NCBI GenBank assembly: GCA_026545765.1
Contig: CM048840.1
Coordinates: forward strand, 50,778,580-50,842,579
DNA length: 64,000 nt
Reading direction: 5' to 3'
From: Plantago major
Lineage: Eukaryota > Streptophyta > Magnoliopsida > Lamiales > Plantaginaceae
The stretch's first letter is position 1. The number at the start of each line of letters is the position of its first letter. The notes under the pieces are model-generated. The model ran no database searches. It was not told the DNA's origin and saw nothing but the letters and a program-made list of their open reading frames with translations. The translations under genes were made by a program, and so were the position numbers. Below are positions 11,527 through 23,538 of the stretch, in pieces.

Positions 11527-14500
11527 ATGCAGGCTGATCAGACGGTTTTGAGCTTGAGACCAGGTGGCGGCAATCGCGGCGGTTCTAGAGTTTTCGGCCC
11601 TCGATTCGACTCCTCTTCGCCGGCGAATTCTGATCTCCGTCCTCATGGCGGTGCTGCTTCAATCAAGGTTATTCCTTTTGCAATCGAAATCAGATCTAGG
11701 GTTTTTTTATTTGTTTTTCGTTATTGAAATTTGTTTGATCTAATTGTCGTTCTTGAAATTAACACTTACTTTACCTCAATCTGCTCGTTGTTTGTCTACT
11801 TTCTTGTTAATTTGCTCAAGATTGGATTTTTTGTTTTCTACTTGGATGTTTTAAACTGTGCGTGGAAGATTTGCCATGTCATGGAGTAGCTGATTATTTT
11901 TTTTTTTGCTGGAATGTGCTAGTTAATGGTAGATTTTAGCATGTTCATTACCTCAATATTGGATTTTTGTTTTGTATATAGTTGTATTAATCTAAAAGAT
12001 AAGTGTGCATCAGTGTATAAAGGATTTGGCATGCCGAGGAATAGCTGATATTGCTTTTACTGGAATATGCTTGTATTTGAGATTCTGGTTTTTTACGCCT
12101 TTAACTAAAACTGTTTGTTCTGTGGATAGATTCCAACTGTTTTTCTTGAAAATGCTGACAATGCAATTACAAACTGTTATCAATAAATAATGGCATTGGA
12201 GTGTGATTACTTGTCACTTTAACATCAATGTTTTCTAAAAAGTTGAGTAATTTTCTGCCATTACGCTCATGCGTGCAAATTAGCATGTTGGGTCTGCGTA
12301 AATAATGTATTTACATGTCCTGATTCTTGGCTTTACACGTGAGGTGTGTTCTTGCTGTAAATATGGACATAAAGCAAATGCGGACTTTAGGTGGGCAAAC
12401 TGGGAGTACCAGAGTGTCCATAAAGGAAACCGCAAATATATTATTAAACTAATAGTTTATAGTAAAATATGCTAGGCTAATTTGTACTCTCTCTGCCCCC
12501 AGAACAAATGTAACATACTCAATTTGTAACGTCCCACAACAAAACTCGATCTTTCCCTTATTTACAAACTGAACGTATGTGCACTGTATTAATTGCTACA
12601 CTCGCTCTACATACGTGCCCAAAAGAAAATGTGACATTTGTATGGGACGGAGTAGTATGCTATTTAATTTCTAATGTGTATTATTTACACTCTGTTTTCA
12701 AGGTTGTTTGTCAGAATCCTACATCAGATATGGGGTTTTTTGATTTGTTGTTCTTTGGTGAAATTTATTTGATCAAAGATTCTTACCCTGTTTTGGTTAA
12801 AACACTTGTGCTCTACCATGGTTATTCTGCTGGTTCTTCTCTTTTCATGTTAAGTTGCTCAAAAATTGGAATTTTTGTGGTGTTCATCTTTATAGATGTT
12901 AATCTTTTAAAGGATAAGTGTGTGTGTGGAAGATTTTGCATGCCATAGAATAGCTGATAGTGATTCTTTTAGTGGAATATGCTTGTTTTAGAGATTTTGA
13001 TTTTTTTTTGGAAATGTATCTTAAAGTGGAAGTTCTGTGATTTGAACTTCCAGGCAGATGCGTGAATATCTCTGACGGTTTTATCTTTAAAAGAAATGTT
13101 GAGATTGTGACCACAGATTGTACTTGATAAATGATAGTATTGGAGTGTGATTACTTGTCACTTTAACAACTTCTCTAAAAAAGCTGAGCCTTTTGCAATC
13201 ACTACCCTCCGTGTTAGGTGTTATTAAATAAATAATTCTAATGTCCTGATTCTTGGCTTTACACATGAGGTGTGTACTTGCTGTAAATATGGACTTACAG
13301 CCAATGCAGACTTTAGGTGGGCACACGGGTAGTACCAGACTGTCCATAAAGGAACCTGCAGATATATAAAACTTATGGTTTATAGTAAAACTGTGGTGTT
13401 CAACTAATTTGTGATATGTTATATGCTTGTAATTGAGTTATTTTTCTAGCATGTAAATGTAACATTATCACCTTGAACTTCTCAATCAGATGTACATGCC
13501 CATATACGAGTTAGCATGCAATCTGCATAAAAGGTTAATGTGCTTGAATGATTAATGGAAAGCCGTATGACCATGGTTCTGAATTCGCTTGCTATATTTC
13601 GTGCAAGCTTATCATCTTGCACACTCGCTTTACTACTCTTTTGGTGTGTTTCTTGTAGCAAGTTTAAGCTAATGTGGATTTCATGCTAGATGTATAGGAG
13701 TTCATTATTAGGATTTAATTTCCCATTTTTTGTCATTTAGAGAATGGTTCATTTTGTGTGCATTAAGATGGTCGGTAAAATCTAACTGTACCTCGGGTTT
13801 CTATTCTTTTGGTACCTTGTTTTCTGGTTTAACAAGCCTTAACGCTGTTTTCTAATTGTAATAGATTGGGGAATCACGAGAGGGTCATGAGCGGATTCGC
13901 TATACAAGAGACCAGCTGATGCAGTTGAGGGAGGTATGACCGAGGTCTTTGCATATACTATCTGTCTAAAATAGTCACCATCTTATGATAAAATGCATTG
14001 CATACAAAGTTCAATTGACAATTTGGTGGACTACTTAAAAAATATTCTCAAATGGACAACCATCAGTTCATTGATAAAAAGAAACTAACTAAGCTTCGTA
14101 TTTAGTTTGTATTACCTGGAAGTTAGAACATTTCCTTTTGTCATAGTGGTAATTCGGTTGGGCTTTTCCCAAGTAACACAAGAAAACATTCAATCTATGT
14201 TGATGAAAAATGTTTATTTGTCATTCAAAGCTGAAATTACATTTTTTTTTTTTTTTTTTTTGCAATTCCATAAATAAATATATTGGTTTTCCATGTGCAG
14301 GATTATGTTGATTTTACTGTTTGAACTATTGATAAATTCTAGCTGTCTGGTTTTGATGTTTTCCATTGTGTTTAATCTTTGTTTTCCTTTAGGTGGTCAC
14401 GATCTCAGATGATATTCTGAAAGTCAAGCAAGAGGTTGAAGCTGAATTTTTTGGTTCAGACCCAAGCTGGAATCGTGGAGAAAACAATGTTAGTCTTTAC

Positions 14501-17500
14501 TTGACTTTTATCATCATTCATCATGGCGACTTTGTTTTCAGTTTTCCAAAGTGGTTCTAAGTGTATTGTTTATCAATTTTTTGAAATTTCGTTTGTTCAC
14601 CGTTTTATTGACTCTATGCCTGCAATTGAGACAAAGGGGTACATAAAAACTTTAGTTCATTATTGTGCATTGGCTTTTTCTTCAGTTATTTTTATTTATT
14701 TATCCTGTTCCTTGTTGCAACACATATTCGCTAATGTTATAACCAGATAGTGTTGTCTTTGTCTAGCCCCTGAGTCCGGCTCTGAATCGTTACTCTCAGC
14801 CAGACAACCGTGACTGGCGTAACCGGTCTGCACCATTTCCTGGCCCTACTGAGGAGAGATCTTGGGAGGCGATACGAGATAGAGACTTTAGCAGCCGTTT
14901 TGACCCCAGGCAAACTGATGCAAATCAGTATAATAAACAAGACCAGTTTAGAGGACAAGTTTCTTCAAACCAAGGGGTAATCACTCAAAACTGTGTCTTT
15001 CTTCCCTTCCAAAAGATTTAGTTACTGTCTTTGAAACCCTGTCTCTTGTTTGCATGTATACCAGTGTACATTGTGAAGCATTATGGACCAGTGTGAACCA
15101 TGGTTAAAGTTTCACGTGTTTTTTTTCAAAAGTTTTGAATAATTTTTTTTTATTTATTGAAGTGAAAAATCTATGCAGTAATATGTTTTCAAAAGATAAG
15201 AAATTCATAAACATACTGGTTTCATGTATTTCTTTCGAAAAGAAATGACATGATAGTTTCTTACTGTAGTTTTGTATGCTCAGAATTTTGAACGATGCCA
15301 GGGTGTTGAGATTCCTGAAAACCTTAAAAAGTCTCTTTGCCTTCTTTATCTGCTAACATAGAGCAATAATTTGGAAGATTCTCAAAACCCATATATTTGT
15401 CATGTTAAGAGTCATAAGACACCCTCAATTTTTTTTTAAATCAATGCCAGTTCTAGAAAATTTTAAATTTTGCGAAATATTATAGTTTTGGCTATGTCTA
15501 CCTACATTGTTTAATTCTTATCCCTACTTGCCCCCTCTAAACTTGACTTATTCTTGAAATAACTCCCTGTAATTAGTAGGGGTAGTAGTGAAAAGAAAAA
15601 AAGAGATACCTTAATGAGTGTACAAGTAGCTAAAACTCACAAGTATATAAAAAGGAGGGGAGTTTTAAATATCAAACCAAATATCCTTCTTATTAATATG
15701 GTAAAGCTGTGGATCAAAACTCTTGTAATGCTCTGCTGAAATTTAGGACTGTGATGGACCTGTGTATAATTTTCAATGTTTCTTTTGCTTATTTGTCATC
15801 AAGTGTAGTTAATTATTATAGCAAGCAGTGGAGGACCATGAAACAGTTCGTATTTTTGCTCTTTGGTTTAGTTTTGCTTATTTGGTTTAGTTTTGATTTA
15901 GCTAGTATGATGTATCTAGTTGCTCACTAACGAGTTATTTTGGGCAGTGTTGTCAATAGCGGCGCGATCGGGCGCGATAGCGCGCGATCCCGCCACCAAG
16001 TATGGTGCCCGCTACAGGGCGCGATCCCGGACGCGATGCGTTTTAGTGGGTGTAAAATGTCAATTTTACCCTCACTGATCACTTATTAGCAGAAAAATAA
16101 GGGGAAAAAAAGGAAAATAAATGCATATTGAAATAATATATGACTAAACAAGTACTTATATAGTACTTGTATGTTCATTCTATAAATTTTGCTTTTTTAA
16201 TTTTTAATTTTTTTTTTACTTAACTATCCCGCCCGCGATCCCGGTTCTTTGGGCCTGACGCGACGCATCGCGATACGCGATTCACAACCTTGATTTTGGG
16301 AATATTGGTACTTCATGAACCTTTCTGTAACAAAAAGGTTGTAAAACCTATATTGGCAGTTATGAAAGGAGCTTGACTCCCACTTTTAAATAAAAAAAAA
16401 CTTTTCCAACTTCCCGAACTCTTAGTTAAAATGTAACTATGATACACGGTGACAGCCCTTCTGAGATAGTGGTTTTTGGTTTTGCTTGACGCTAAACTTC
16501 TTTTTTTGTGCTGTTTAAATTTATTACCTAGTTGCTCCCTGTGAGATTAACAACTTTGTGATATTCACATGGCCTGTACCTGCATTTAGTCACCTGTGTT
16601 TTTATTTATCTCAATGTATCTTTATAGATATAGATCTATTACGAAAAAGTTTGATCGAGGGCCATTCTCTTTTACTTGGATAAATGTTTCTATGTATCAG
16701 TCAACTTGCAATAGTGCTGATATATTTCCTGTATGTGTGGTGATACAGGGCACACCTGCTTTAACAAAGGCGGAAGTGCCGTGGTCTGCTCGAAGAGGGA
16801 CTCTTTCTGATAAGGATCGTGTATTGAAAACAGTGAAAGGGTAATCTATCTTACCTTACGGTTTCTTGGTCTCTGGTCTGTATATATATTAACTCTGTAA
16901 CTTGGTTCTTTTAGGCATATAATGTTTGCTACTTATCAGCAACTAAATCATAAATTGCGATAGTAACAAATCTATATCCAAAATCATCAGATGTTATACT
17001 TCTGGACGCTTTTAACTAAAGCTTTAACAAACTGTTGCTAAGAGATTTTCATTTTCTTGCAGCATTCTGAATAAGCTGACTCCTGAGAAGTTCGATATTC
17101 TGAAGGGTCAACTAATTGACTCTGGCATCACATCAGCGGACATTTTGAAGGTGCGACATTATTTTGTGAAATTGTGATATTATTAGAGGAACATGACCTT
17201 TTTGTTTCTTCATCAATTTGTATTTGTTTGGTTTAAGCTTAGGCCATCTTTCTTTTTCTGCAGGATGTAATCTCTCTGATATTTGACAAAGCGGTGTTGG
17301 AGCCTACATTTTGCCCCATGTATGCACTGCTATGTTCGGATCTGAATGCAAAACTCCCTCCATTTCCATCAGATGAACCTGATGGAAAAGAAATTACATT
17401 CAAGCGTGCACTCTTGAATAACTGCCAGGAAGCCTTTGAAGGTGCTGACAAGTTGAGGGAGGAGCTTAACCAAATGAGTGCCCCGGAGCAAGAACAGGAG

Positions 17501-19091
17501 CGGAGGGATAAAGAAAGATTACTCAAGCTTCGAACTCTTGGAAACATCCGGCTGATTGGAGAACTGTTGAAACAGAAGATGGTTCCAGAGAAAATTGTGC
17601 ATCACATTGTTCAGGTTCCTTCACTTCCAAGTTCCAATCCATAAATTCATAACATCTCACCTTTTCTCAATGTGTTTTTTTATCCTTTTGTTTCGGTGCT
17701 GTTTGTTAGGTTTTTATCTGTTTCTTTCTGATAGTTGGGGTGATTGTGCAGGAACTCTTGGGGCAAGACAACACAGTTTGTCCAGCAGAGGAGAATGTCG
17801 AGGCCATATGTCAGTTCTTCAATACCATTGGCAAGCAGCTTGATGAAAGCCCAAAATCCAAACGTATTAATGATATGTATTTCAATCGCTTGAGAGATTT
17901 ATCAACCAACGAGCAGCTGGCTTCACGTCTGAGGTTCATGGTTCGTGATGTTATTGATCTCCGTGCCAATAAGTGGATTCCAAGGCGTGAGGAGGTGATT
18001 CTCGATTCTACTAACCCTGCATTGCTAATTTTTTGTTTTTAAATTGTCTCATTAAATTCTTGGTTCTGACATAATAGGTGAAAGCCAAAACAATAACTGA
18101 GATCCACTCAGAAGCCGAGAAGAATATGGGCTTACGTCCTGGTGCTACTGCTGGGATGAGGAATAGTCGGACTAATGCTTCTGGAGCTCAAGGAAGCATC
18201 AGTCCTGGAGGATACCCGATGAACCGGCCCGGTACTGGTGGTATGATGCCAGGGATGCCTGGAGCAGCAAGAAAAATGCCTGGAATGCCTGGTATGGATA
18301 ATGACAACTGGGAAGTTCCTAGATCACGATCTATGCCAAGAGGTAACAATTCAATTCAGCCACCATTGATGGGGAAATCGCCGTCACTTAACCAGCGTTT
18401 ACCTCAAGGCAGCGGTTTCATTGGCAGCCGACCTAGTGCCCTCTTGCAGGGTAGCAGTGGTGCACCACCCACTCGCCCGGGTAATTACAGTGTGGATCCT
18501 GTATCTCAAGCACCACAAGCTCCTTATAAAGCGCCTACACCCACATCGACTCCAAAATCACTTGTTCCGGCCGTGAAATCCAATCCAGATGAGCTGAAAA
18601 GAAAGGCGATCTCACTTCTTGAGGAATACTTTAGCATCAGACTTTTGGATGAAGCCTTGCAATGCGTTGAAGAATTGAAGTCTCCTGCATATCATCCTGA
18701 ATTCGTGAAAGAGGCTATTTCTCTTGCATTGGAGAAAAGTCCACCCTGTGCTGAACCAGTTGCAAAGCTTCTAGATTACCTGGTTGCTAAGAAGGTTCTT
18801 AATCCAAAGGATGTTGTTTCCGGGTGTCTTCTCTATGCTGCTCTGTTGGATGATCTTGCCATTGATTTACCCATGGCACCAGCTAATTTCGGTGAGATTA
18901 TTGGAACACTGGTTTTAGCAGGAGGGATGGACTTCAAGGCAGTGAAGGAGATTCTGGGAGCTGTGGGTGATGATTATTATCAAAAGGCCACATTTACTGC
19001 CGTGAAGAAGGTTGTTAGTTCTGGACCAACAGGGAAAGACATATTGGACTCGCAATCATCTGATGTAGCTGCATGTGAAAGCCTATTTTAG
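11527..19091 (+). CDS. EIF(ISO)4G: Eukaryotic translation initiation factor isoform 4G (eIFiso4G)
   Basis: This is the large scaffold subunit of the plant eIFiso4F cap-binding complex. It links eIFiso4E, eIF4A and the 40S-bound factors in the cytosol. Nine exons join in phase: 11527-11667, 13865-13933, 14393-14488, 14767-14976, 16749-16840, 17063-17150, 17264-17614, 17752-17994 and 18078-19091. All introns are GT-AG and the product is 767 residues, close to the roughly 780 of known plant eIFiso4G. Exon 2 encodes the eIF4E-binding motif Y60-x4-L65-M66 (YTRDQLM). A MIF4G domain covers about residues 203-430 (exons 5-8). A Gly/Met/Pro-rich linker follows, then a C-terminal MA3 domain at about 600-725 starting at [17 protein letters not shown]. 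No lesion was seen, so the gene is probably functional. Introns 1 and 4 hold transposon-derived DNA. Confidence 0.97.
11697..11704 (-). promoter_or_regulatory. Telo-box-like motif in intron 1
   Basis: TAGGGTTT lies 29 bp inside the first intron; its complement AAACCCTA is the plant telo box, frequent near the 5' end of translation-machinery genes. A single 8-bp match could be chance. Confidence 0.3.
11866..13413 (+). repeat. Segmental duplication inside eIFiso4G intron 1
   Basis: About 11990-12485 and about 12900-13413 are diverged copies of the same intron segment. Shared stretches include GAGTGTGATTACTTGTCACT, TGTCCTGATTCTTGGCTTTA, GACTTTAGGTGGGCA and TGTCCATAAAGGAA. A shorter third copy of the leading part (GTGGAAGATTTGCCATG, then TAGCTGAT) is at about 11866-11930. 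A Stowaway MITE sits between the two long copies. Confidence 0.75.
12487..12652. mobile_element. Stowaway-type MITE in eIFiso4G intron 1
   Basis: About 166 bp, flanked by TA (12485-12486 and 12653-12654). Ends CTCTCTCTGCCCCCAG and (inward from the right) CTCCGTCCCATAC resemble the Stowaway CTCCCTCCGTCCC terminus. Both arms continue into matching ACAAATGT-type sequence. No coding capacity. Confidence 0.65.
15945..16292. mobile_element. CpG-rich hAT MITE in eIFiso4G intron 4
   Basis: The 348-bp insertion is flanked by a perfect 8-bp duplication, ATTTTGGG (15937-15944 and 16293-16300). Ends are CAGTGTTGTCAATAGCG and, from the right, CAAGGTTGTGAATCGCG (13 of 17 match), typical of hAT. Both subterminal regions are packed with GCGCGATC/CGCGAT words, unlike the AT-rich intron. 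No ORF. Confidence 0.85.
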
Positions 19092-20340
19092 TGCTGTGCT
19101 CGCTTGCTTGTGCTGTGTAACTCTATACATGAAATGTTCTTGGTTGCTCACCACCTGGTCAGCTTAACTAAGACACCATTCAAACTGAGCTGGTTAAGTA
19201 TGAAGAACACAGGTTGGTTGTACTATTTTCCGGGGTCATAGTATTATTGTGTTGAATAGAAAAAGGAAAAAAAAAAAAAAAGACGGTAAATTTTGGTCCT
19301 GGTTGTGGTCGAAGACATTGTTGCTGGAGGTGAAGGGTCAGTTGAGGACCCTGTTGTTTTTGTACTTTTACTAGAGTTTAAATTATTTGGTTTTTGGTTT
19401 ACTTATTAAATTTTGTGAAATTTTGAGTCATAATGCGACTATGCACAATTTTTAATGGGATAATATATTCTTGAGGATGTTACTGTTTCAGGTTTGCCCG
19501 AAATCTGTTCTGTGGCATTTTGTTGAGATTTTGAATTGGTCTACTTTTTATGCCCGCTCTTAGTTCATTCTTATTTAATAGCATTTGTATTGAAACCGAA
19601 ATCACTTGACAAAGATTCATGTAAAGTAGTAGAATGAGTCATGTCTTTATATTTCTCATTTTTCTCTCTTCTAGTCTTGGGGCATACATAAACGATCCTT
19701 CACCTTGAGGTGTAGAATGGTTTTCCGATGGGTGACTGACAAAGGAGACCATGGTTGATAAGAAAGCACTTCCATATTTTGGAGACAGAGAGACCACTTG
19801 AGTAAACTCACAGTAGACAAACTGCAGCTGACAATCCTTTTGTGGATTGGCTCTGAGTCCGTGCCGGATATTTACCAGCTCAAAGTTTCGAATTTTTGGG
19901 ATCCTAGGCCCAGTGTCATTGCTGTCTTTAAAAAACACAGCCCGTATGAAAACTTGGTCCATAATTTTTTTTCAAAGAAGTATGAACATTATAAAAGAAT
20001 TACGAGCTGTTTGGTATAGTCTTGGAGTTGAGTCAACGGGGCTGAAGCTCAGTTTTTTCACTTTTTGGGTTTTGCATGGGGTTTTAATAGTCGGAATAAT
20101 AACCATGTGAATTGAGAAAAACTTAACTCAACACTCTCTCCCTCCATCTCTTTTATATTAAAGTTTTTTTTTTTTTTTTTAATATACTAAGCGAATCGTT
20201 GGACATAATTGACAATTGAATTTAAATCTCAAATGTACATCTTACGTAGTCAATTTCAATATGGTACGTGCATGTGTCGCTCTTAAAGTAAAACGTGCAA
20301 CTTTCTAATATCACTGACGTGATTTTTTCTCTTTTATTTA
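19092..20340 (+). other. eIFiso4G 3' UTR and flank
   Basis: The stop codon TAG (19089-19091) is followed by a T-rich 3' UTR. No canonical AATAAA was singled out. A minus-strand open frame at 19962-19639 (107 codons, with FVYCEFTQVVSLSPKYGSAF) may be a gene remnant, but I do not recognise its family. Two imperfect copies of a short block (CATGACTTTCCATGAATGCC) at about 20423 and 20523 lie across the border with the next element. Confidence 0.4.
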
Positions 20341-20707
20341 TTAGGAAATTGCATATAAGGACTTGCACAAAAGGACCACTCAAAATTCTATTTTCTTGAG
20401 CCCTAATTTCTCCCAGCTACAACATGACTTTCCATGAATGCCCCTCCTTTCTTTCTCTCTTGCACAAGAATGGCTAAAAAAAAAGTAATTCTATTTTCTT
20501 GGCCTAATTTCTCCAATTTCTGACATGACTTTCCATGAATGCCCCTCCTTTCTTTTTCTCCAAATCTACCGTACTGCTGTGTGTACGGAATTCATTTGTT
20601 CTTCATCGTTTCCAGATTTCTCTCTTCTCCTCTCGCATTTTTCTCTCTCGATCAGATTATTTCACTCGTTTTTCCTGTTTTTCACTGTGTTTTTTGCAAT
20701 TTCGACC

Positions 20708-21141
20708 ATGGATTTCATTGTATCTCTCACGTGCAATGGTTTTAGCCATGCTTTTGGCATAAAACTGGTTTTAAGTTTTCTGATATTCTAGATGTTGCAA
20801 TTTCGAAATTTAATCTTAAGGATTTTGATTCGACTCGATTTGTTTATCTTATTGAGAAGAAAACGTTCATGCTTTTCACTGATGATTCTATTGCTGCGAT
20901 GATTGGTTTATGTTCTGCTCACGGTTTAAAATATGTTGATATTACTATCCTTGTCGGATCTGCTGAGGTTGATGTTGTTCCTGTTAATTGTGTTAATGGT
21001 AAGAGGATGTTTATTGGTGAGAGCAGTGGGAGTGGTGGTTCTGGATTGGCTGCTGAAACCAACTCATCGTTGCATGAAACTAACAGAGTAGTTGTTGAAA
21101 CCAACAATGTAGTGGGTAGGATAGAATATGCTGGGCGGTAA
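20708..21141 (+). pseudogene. Broken ORF with ETN repeats, unrecognised
   Basis: An ATG at 20708 starts one frame (MDFIVSLTCNG). The coherent downstream frame is open from 20746 to the TAA at 21139-21141 and reads through DVAISKFNLKDFDSTRFVY, TDDSIAAMIGLC and HGLKYVDITILVG. Joining the two needs a frameshift near 20745. The last third is Gly/Ser-rich and then holds three ETN tripeptides (AETNSSLHETNRVVVETNN) whose codons are GAAAC(C/T)AAC, the word that is iterated downstream. It resembles the N-terminal part of a transposon protein by context only; I cannot name the family. Confidence 0.5.
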
Positions 21142-21432
21142 CTCTAGACCCGTCCTAAACCCTAATTAAGACCGTAGCTCCCGGAGGGTGTTTTCAAATT
21201 CAGTTGATTTAGGGGTTTACCATTTCCCTTAGGGTTTTAGAATTTTTACGGTCTTAATTTAGTTCTTCATTGCCCCGACAATCGCTTAATTAGGGTTTAG
21301 GGTTTAGGACTGTTCAGGGCGGTAGCCCTGGACCCGTCCTAAACCCTAATTAAGACCGTAGCTCCCGGATGGTGTTTTCAATTTCAGTTGATTTAGGGGT
21401 TCACCATTCCCCTTAGGGTTTTAGAATTTTAC
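21139..21432 (+). repeat. Direct repeat of about 115 bp, with telomere-like spacer
   Basis: About 21139-21250 is repeated at 21317-21432 (shared GACCCGTCCTAAACCCTAAT, GACCGTAGCTCCCGGA and CCCTTAGGGTTTTAGAATTT). The spacer holds AGGGTTTAGGGTTTAGG (about 21293), two TTTAGGG telomere-type units. Confidence 0.7.
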
Positions 21433-22880
21433 GTTGAGTTTCTGAAACTTACTTTTTGTGTTATGAAACTATCTTATGTGTCATGAAACTAACATATGAA
21501 ACTAACTTTTTGTGTTGTGAAACTATCTTATGTGTCATGAAACTAACATTTTTATGTCCTGAAACTAACATTTGTGTTATGAAACTAAGTTATGTGTCTT
21601 GAAACTAACTTTTTTGTGTTATGAAACTAATGCTATATTTCCTGAAACTATCTTTTTTGTTTTTTGAAACTAACATGTGTCCTGAAACTAACTTATGAAA
21701 CTAATTTATATGTCCTGAAACTATCTTTTTTGTTTTTTAAAACTAACATGTGTACTGAAACTAACTTATGAAACTAATTTATATGTCCTGAAACTATCTT
21801 TTTTGTATCCTGAAACTAACATTTTTAAATCATCAAACTAACTTATGTGTGCTGAAACTAACTTTTGTGTCCTGAAATTAACTCCTGAGATTGTAGTAAC
21901 TCGACACACGAGTCTAATCCCCCACGGTTAAATAATGTTTCCGTGATCTTTTGCTTTCCTGAAACCAACAGAAAAGAGTCATGAAACCAACATTAAAGAA
22001 TCCTGAAACTAACTTAAATACTCTTGAAACCAACTCAAAGACTCATGAAACTAACATAATAGACTCTTGAAACCAACAAAACAGACTCATGAAACCAACA
22101 TAAGGTTGATTAAACTCATGTACCCATGAAACCAACATTCTAGCAACATCCAGATCGTATCTAATCGATCGTTTTCTCTGAAACTAACATACCTAGCACA
22201 AAATTGTAATGAAACTAACTCTCTAGTTTGTAGAATTCAAAACACACAAGTGAATAAACTCATGTACCCATGGAACCAACATTGTAGGCATTTATATACT
22301 GAAACTAACCAATATTCTAGGCATTTCAAGAACTCGACACACGTTTTTAATCCCCCGCGGTTAATTGTTGTTTCCGTGGCCTTTTGCTTTCCTGAAACCA
22401 ACAGAAAAGACTCATGAGACCAACAGAACAGGCCCCTGAAACTAACTCAAAGACTCATGAAATCAACAGAACTGGCTCCTGAAACTAACTCAAAGACTCA
22501 TGAAACCAACCGAATTGAAGGTATATATTCAAATTCAGTTGATTGGGTTCACCATTTTCCCTAGGATTTTAGAATTATAAGTTCCTGAAACTAATATTAT
22601 TTTGTTCTGAAACTAACATTGTTGGCCCTGAAACTAACTTTAATGAACCTGAGTTACTGAAACTAATACTAATAATGCTAAAACTAATACTATTTTGTTC
22701 TGATTTGTTGGCCCTGAAACTAACTGTAATAAATCTGAAACTAACATTCTGAGTTCCTGAAATTAGTTAGTGAACCTGAAATAATACTAATGATGTTGAA
22801 ACTAATACAAATGATATTGAAACTAATGCTATTTTTTTCTGAAACTAACCGTTGGCCTGAAACTAAGATTGATTCCTAAA
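21433..22880 (+). repeat. Word array of TGAAACTAAC (more than 40 copies)
   Basis: The decamer TGAAACTAAC and one-base variants (ACCAAC, ACTATC, ACTAAT) recur more than 40 times over about 1.45 kb, all on the same strand, typically every 17-25 bp with changing spacers. The first half favours spacers such as TTTTGTGTCC; the second favours AAAGACTCA. A block of about 72 bp (AATCCCCC-CGGTTAA ... TTTTGCTTTCCTGAAACCAA) at 21899-21970 is repeated at about 22331-22403. No open reading frame spans the array. Confidence 0.85.
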
Positions 22881-23538
22881 TTGATAATCGAGTGATAGAG
22901 AATTGAAACCGAATTTTCCGTGGGAACTATCCAACTGAAACAAAAGAGATTTCTCAACCTTCAATTCAATTACCAGTAGTATCACACAGTTTGTCATGGT
23001 ATGTCTCTTTGTTTATTTTACTCACTTACCCCAATTCCAATTTTCATCCATTCAGGTCATGACCTCTGTTTTTCTTTTCCATTCCACTATGTGATTCCAT
23101 TTCCAATGAATTCGTGATGTAGAAAGTAGCACACTGTATCACCCATCCATTATTCTTCTCTTCACTACAATTATTCACTCACATGAGTACAAACAGAGTT
23201 TAGAGAGAGATTCAGAAATCCACACCGAATATGGCATCTTCTTCCACCAGACAATCGGTAATGGCGGTTACCAATTCCAGCGTCCTCGTCCTCCTCTGGC
23301 GGTGCAACGGCGGTGTTGAAGCACTCGGAATCGGCAGCCATGGTGGAAAAATGGGAGGACGATTTGGTAAAGAAGAAGAAGAGTAGAGTTGTTGTTTGGT
23401 GAAGAAGAAGAAGCAGATCTGAGATGATGCGGATGAAGATTTAGGTGAAAGTGAGGGTTAGTTTTGTCCACTCATATTTGATTTAAATTAGAATGGCCTT
23501 AGTTGCAACACTTTTAGCGAGTAGTCCTTATTTGCAAT

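Larger units (their letters stand above)
20348..23538 (+). mobile_element. Putative DNA transposon with ORF relic and word array
   Basis: ATTGCATATAAGGACT (20348-20363) and, in reverse complement, ATTGCAAATAAGGACT (23523-23538) are inverted ends matching at 15 of 16 bases. Between them are a broken reading frame (20708-21141), a duplicated block of about 115 bp, the TGAAACTAAC array and a short gene-like ATG region near 23231. No target-site duplication was found, so the borders and superfamily (Mutator-like is a guess) are provisional. Confidence 0.45.

Noticed and set aside
17239..17547. Minus-strand open frame of about 100 codons in eIFiso4G exon 7
   Set aside because: It is antisense to the MIF4G-coding exon, and the plus-strand reading is supported by exact splice phases and domain motifs.
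21433..22880. CRISPR array or coding repeat protein
   Set aside because: Spacing is irregular, the word is only 10 bp, all frames contain stops, and the host is a plant.
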